A stretch of 64,000 bases of DNA from Pholis gunnellus (lineage: Eukaryota; Chordata; Actinopteri; Perciformes; Pholidae): assembly GCA_910591455.2 (NCBI GenBank), contig OU342817.1, positions 8,485,915-8,549,914 of the forward strand, given 5' to 3'. The translations under genes and the position numbers were made by a program. This document shows, piece by piece, positions 58,714-64,000 of the stretch (its first letter is position 1; each line of letters starts with the position of its first letter). A model generated the notes under the pieces. That model worked only from the letters and a program-made list of their open reading frames with translations, made no database searches and was not told the origin of the DNA.

Positions 58714-59580
58714 GGACAGGAAAAGTAGATGGTATAATATTGCATTAATACATTGCATGACTTTTATCTGTCCGTCATTATAGAAGCTTTTTGTTTTATT
58801 GGACTGCATTATAATGAATGACGTACATCCTTAAAATGACCACTGACTTGTATCGACAGTGCAGACGACTACAAATGAAATGTAATAATAAGTAATTATT
58901 ACAAAACTGTCTGCTTGTATTTTAATGTAGAGAGGTTACATGTATGCATGCCAGACTTACCTCATCTTCTCACATAATTTAGATCTCAATTGAAAATAAT
59001 TTAAGTCTGGTATCATTAACAGTTATGGAGTTCACCAGTAGGCACGATCTGCAATAAAAATAATAGAATTTGAAGTGTTTGATCCTAAAGACTGCTCACA
59101 TTAATTTGAGTTTCCTGAAACTCTTGATGAGACACGATCCCATTCTTTCAAATGTTATCTCCCAACCAAAGGTGCGAGATGGCTAATTACTTCATTATAT
59201 AGTACGTTTATTTCAGTAATCATTTTGTAAAAGTGTCACTCTTCCAAAAGGGATTTCACTCCGTAAGGAAACTTTCCTCTTTTCAATACTACAGACTTTC
59301 TGGTGTGACGATTTTTCATTATGATGAGTCATGAGGACGGGCATAAATGGTTGTTTCTGGCAGCCCGAGGTGCTGAGACAATTCATGAGGATATAGCCAG
59401 GCTTTTTTATTTTTACTAACAGAAACAGCGGGTGTAGCAAAATTCTCCTTTCCTTCATTTTAGCAGATTTTTCGGAGAAAAAAAAATGTCCTTCCTCTGC
59501 ACCATTGTGACTCTAACAAAAACAACACACAAAACACACACAGACAGAGGCGGAATGAATGTATACCTGCATATATAATC
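58714..59580. other. Non-coding interval
   Basis: AT-rich unique sequence. Nothing is recognised. Confidence 0.5.
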
Positions 59581-59604
59581 CACACACACACACACACACA
59601 CACA
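59581..59604. repeat. (CA)12 microsatellite
   Basis: A perfect CA array, the first of three CA arrays within 650 bases. Confidence 0.95.
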
Positions 59605-59757
59605 TATGCGATATCACTCACTTCTTGACCTCTTAACCTCACAACTCTACTTAATCCTTCTTCTAAAGTTAACCTTAAACCTAAATCCTGAGCATGAATT
59701 AATCCCTCAAAGAATCCCAGAGAAGACACTTTCACCAGAAGAAAAATAAAAAGCGTG

Positions 59758-59808
59758 CACACACACACACACACACATACACACACACACACACACCCAC
59801 ACACACAC
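59758..59808. repeat. Interrupted (CA)n microsatellite, about 25 units
   Basis: CA units interrupted by a TA and by CCC. The minus-strand frames 59804-59460 and 60009-59707 are built on it (Cys-Val runs) and are not genes. Confidence 0.95.
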
Positions 59809-60198
59809 TCTGGTCTTGTGTTTACAATGCGGCGTGGAGGTGAGGATGATCTCTGTTGAGTGTCCCTGCCACTGTGCTGATCTAGTGTCCTCAGCTGACA
59901 GCGGCTCTATCCTTGAGACGCTGCCCATCTCTACGGAACTCATGCCAGTGGACATTAGTCTCGGCCCGTCCCTCTGTTTGGGATTTATACCCATTAATAA
60001 TGCATTCACTGTGGTGGACTTATGAGGGGGGGGCTTTTTTCTTTACTGCAGCGCACCGGCCCCATTTACACGCTCCAAAATGACGCACAGCGCAGAGCCG
60101 CTTTAGTGGCCGTCGCATTCAAGCTGGAAGAGAGAAAGGAAAGAAAGAGAGGAGATAGAGAGCTCCCACTTTGCTTTCTGTCTCCATTTCCCTTCTCT

Positions 60199-60231
60199 CA
60201 CACACACACACACACATACACACACACACAC
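60199..60231. repeat. Interrupted (CA)n microsatellite, about 16 units
   Basis: A CA array with a single TA interruption, preceded by pyrimidine-rich sequence. Confidence 0.95.
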
Positions 60232-60479
60232 TCATGGTTGCTAGGCTACACCACAACTAATCACCGGGAAAATTATCTTCGTTCAAAACCGTATCGCTCA
60301 CTCCTATGAGGACATACAGTATTCACCCCACAGTTTAGATTGAAGATACGAGAAAATAGAATTTGTAAAGCAAGCAGGAGGGTTGTGTTTATGAATATAC
60401 TTGTGTCCAGTGGTTAAGGATGATTTAGTTGACAATATGCCTAAATAAATCACCAATTCGGTTCTTATCAGTGCTCTCA

Positions 60480-60900
60480 AATTGAAGTTTAATATCCTCT
60501 GCTCCCGGCAATTTCCTACATCTTCGGGGCCTGCGCACCGCCAACCAGACACCCAGGACTTGCATGGAAATCTTCCCCATCACCGTTCACCACCTCTGAG
60601 GGAGAAGATTATGAAGATTAGATTTGCCTTAAATAGATTTTTTATGGCAGGCAGAAACAATGCTATCCCGGAGTCACTCTATATGCAATTCACTCTGCCC
60701 AATGCCTGACAAAAAGCACTCGCCTTTCATTGTGCATGAAGCATGGCTTTGTGTGCTGGTGATTGAATCTTGCAGGGGAAGTAATGGCAAATGTTATGAC
60801 CACTGACGTAAGGGGATGGAGACTAATACTGCTCCCTGCCTTCCTCAGCAAACCACGAGTCGACGCAATCTGTCTGCAGGCCATAAAAATGCTACACCTG
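60480..60900. promoter_or_regulatory. Candidate conserved non-coding element
   Basis: A complex, repeat-free block of even composition directly left of the long TG array. It contains AGATTATGAAGATTAGATTTGCC near 60605, TTTTTTATGGCAGGC near 60638 (Hox-like TTTATGG), CATTGTGCATGAAGCATGG near 60729, TGATTGAATC near 60761 and GACTAATACTG near 60820. Conservation is inferred from texture only. Confidence 0.22.
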
Positions 60901-60932
60901 CAATGCACTGCTGTAGGGGCTGCACTGCATGG

Positions 60933-62131
<1,199 letters not shown>

Positions 62132-62223
62132 GGCTCAAACCTTCCACTTTTACGTGACTACACTAAAGTGATTCTGGAGTGTTGACTCTTCAGTGTGAGT
62201 GCACGACTCAGCCCACTGAGCTA
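62132..62223 (-). repeat. Possible tRNA-like or SINE remnant
   Basis: On the minus strand TAGCTCAGTGGG (62223-62212) is an excellent tRNA A-box. GGTTTGAGCC (62141-62132) is a B-box with one substitution. The gap between them (about 70 bases) is longer than in a standard tRNA, so this is at best a diverged tRNA-derived SINE or a tRNA with inserted sequence. I see no cloverleaf. Confidence 0.25.
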
Positions 62224-62234
62224 CAACACGCCAA

Positions 62235-62440
62235 TACAGATGCCGTTGTTCATTAACATTTATTGGCCATAATTAGCCCGGTGACATGCCGGCGTTGTTT
62301 ACGGTCATCTCGTCAGAAGTAATAGACCGCAAAAGTTGAAGTCTCGTGGTGGTAGCAGACCCAATAACCATAAATTATATGCAGCACTGATGAAGGGGCT
62401 TGTTTATTGGATCGCTCTAGAACGTAACTGTGTTACCAAC
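62235..62440. promoter_or_regulatory. Candidate conserved non-coding element
   Basis: A dense run of Hox/homeodomain-like and CCAAT-like motifs in repeat-free sequence: CATTAACATTTATTGGCCA near 62252, CATAATTAGCCCGG near 62268, CCAATAACCATAAATTATATG near 62361 and GCAGCACTGATGAAG near 62381. Conservation is inferred from texture only. Confidence 0.27.
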
Positions 62441-63618
62441 AGAAGCGGCTGGCACGACACCTATTTTCTGTCCTCCTGTCCTGGATTGTTCACTGGAGGC
62501 AGCGGGGTTTAGTAGTGTCCTGCGGCGGCAGAGACAGGTAGACAAGAGCCAGCGAGACGTAATGACCCACACCATGGATGGGCCGAGCCCCACCAGTAGC
62601 TCTGCATGGCTGAGACAGAACACCTGATATTAATGACAGAAGAGCTATAATAACCTCTGCTGCCTCACTCTCTACTCTGTCCCAGAAACAGTCAATTGGA
62701 CAGGCTGCTGGTGTGTGTGCCAAGAGTGTGTGTGTGCATGTGTGTCACTCTGCACCTGTGTCACCCACACACACACATTTACAACCTGTGTGCGAGGAGT
62801 GTTTTTATGAAGCAGAAAAACTGGGATTGTTTTCATTTGAATGAAAAACAGACGTTAGTGACTAGCTGGTGAACACGATGGAGCATTTAGCAGCTAAAGA
62901 GCTATTTCCTTTGAGAATGAAGACAACAACAAAGACAAAACTAAGAGGAGAGTGAATATTGACCAAAAACACATCTTCAAATGAAGGATTATTTTTCTCC
63001 GTAACTGCTGGATGTGTAACTAAGTAACTGCTTGCTTATTCTGAAGTTAGCCATATCTATTTTTAGCGTTTTTCTTATTTTTTTTGATGAATTGGCAAAA
63101 AATTGTCTTTCAGCAATTTCCCAGAAATGCTGCTGTTCACGTCAGCCGGTAGGAAAGGCGTGTCTGTATTTGATTGACAGCAGCTGGCCGGCTGCCAGAG
63201 TGCAGGTGTTACACCTGAAGGGGAGAAGACACAAAGTAAACACACACACGCTGTAGTCTGCATGACATGTTGGTGGAGGACGAACCACACCAGCATCTAA
63301 CAGTGCACATTGTTAGGATTGAAATGTATGGAGGCTGTCGGAGAAATATAAATTAATTGTTTTCGAAATATAAAAGAAGAAGTTATTATTGCATTAGAAA
63401 GGCTGTGTGAAAATGGCAAAATTTGATTTCCTCAACTGCGGAAAAAAGTTTTTATGTTCTCTTGATTTGTTTTTTTGCTTTTATCTAAAAAGAGTAGATG
63501 CTCTAAATGAGACTAACATTTAACTTACATGGCGGATCAGCTGTTTCTGCTGTCAGCATCTTCTCGGAAATTACCAGAACATGCGAATGCTTGTCTTCGT
63601 CTCCGGACCGCATGAAAC
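62441..63618. other. Non-coding interval
   Basis: A degenerate TG/CA-rich stretch lies at 62705-62780. The rest is AT-rich with nothing recognised. Confidence 0.5.
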
Positions 63619-63806
63619 ATGGTCATGAAAGTCATTCAAAACGTACCCAAATTGAAACAAATTCCTGAAGAACTAATTTGCATTCCAGTTTTTGCGACAC
63701 TTCAAAACTTTGCTTCAAGCTCGCTGGACAAACGAATCCAGAGAAGGAAAGATGAGATGTTTAGCTCTGAAACACCTGAAGAATGTGATCTTGTTGTAAT
63801 GTCTCA
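63619..63806 (+). other. Speculative first coding exon ending at a GTAAGT donor
   Basis: An ATG in a strong Kozak context (AAACATGGT, A at -3, G at +4) opens 62 codons of ordinary mixed composition beginning MVMKVIQNVPKLKQIPEEL. The frame runs to TCTCA|GTAAGTAG, a good donor at 63807, in phase 2; without splicing it stops at 63808-63810. An in-frame TGA lies two codons upstream of the ATG. There is no CpG island and I recognise no homologue, so a chance frame is the more likely explanation. Confidence 0.18.
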
Positions 63807-63810
63807 GTAA

Positions 63811-64000
63811 GTAGAAGACGAACAGAACAATACTGAACATGGCAGCATAGCTCACTGTCTTCTAGATAAATTGAGCAAAGCCCAGAAGCCTACGATTACC
63901 CAAAACCCAGAGAGTTCATTACTTCAAAGTAGAACCTCATTAGTTTAGATTTGCCTTTCAAGTTCACTTTCTCTCAGGATCCCGACTTTAACTGTTAATT
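63811..64000. other. Window end, non-coding
   Basis: Short unique sequence to the edge of the window. Nothing is recognised. Confidence 0.5.

Overview
The window looks like a stretch of a teleost fish genome, probably a percomorph. It is vertebrate-like in having low CpG outside a few islands, many CA/GT microsatellites, very long homopolymer C/G tracts, and decayed vertebrate-type transposons (hAT, L2/Rex1-like LINE, L1/Tx1-like LINE, tRNA-derived SINE). It also carries pieces of several dispersed repeats that I recognise from memory as very common in percomorph sequence. No open reading frame in the window belongs to a protein family I recognise, apart from transposon remnants. There are no operons, rRNA genes, convincing tRNA genes or CRISPR arrays. 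The open frames present (up to about 210 codons) are either low-complexity translations of microsatellites and pyrimidine tracts, or of a length expected by chance in 64 kb.

Layout. Bases 1-19,890 are non-coding and mostly unique, with microsatellites at 5.75 kb (a C26 run fused to a CA array), 14.13 kb and 17.9 kb, and a candidate conserved element around 6.2-6.6 kb. At 19.9-20.5 kb there is a dense CpG island. Its minus strand carries a strong splice-donor sequence (GTAAGTG) just downstream, so it is the best candidate promoter and first exon in the window. A gene starting there would run towards lower coordinates, with a first intron covering much or all of the left 20 kb. From 20.5 to 31 kb the sequence is non-coding, with a frameshifted L2/Rex1-type LINE tail at 23.05-23.52 kb, two GA arrays, several GC-rich blocks that look conserved, and a 500-base pyrimidine-rich tract at 28.3-28.8 kb.

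From 31 to 45 kb there are AT and CA arrays, a dispersed-repeat piece at 32.25 kb, a CpG-rich block at 35.2-35.5 kb, a G29 run beside an unrecognised coding-like minus-strand segment at 40.0-40.6 kb, and a 13-base tandem repeat at 42.6 kb. The clearest single element is a complete 883-bp hAT transposon copy at 45,374-46,256. It has 15-bp perfect terminal inverted repeats, an exact 8-bp target duplication and a remnant of the transposase C-terminal dimerisation region. From 46 to 64 kb there is further repeat-rich non-coding sequence: a roughly 600-bp dispersed repeat at 50.5-51.1 kb, a hAT-end fragment at 52.1 kb, an L1/Tx1-like LINE C-terminal fragment at 58.4-58.7 kb, a cluster of CA arrays at 59.6-60.2 kb and the longest array, about 51 TG units, at 60.93 kb.

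Interpretation. The window reads as a gene-poor interval or large intron, with candidate regulatory islands between decayed transposons. I found no previously undescribed system that I could defend. The observations most worth checking are the 20-kb CpG island with its donor site, the hAT copy, the blocks resembling conserved non-coding elements, and the unexplained coding-like segment at 40.0-40.6 kb. All family assignments come from reading motifs; no database search was run.
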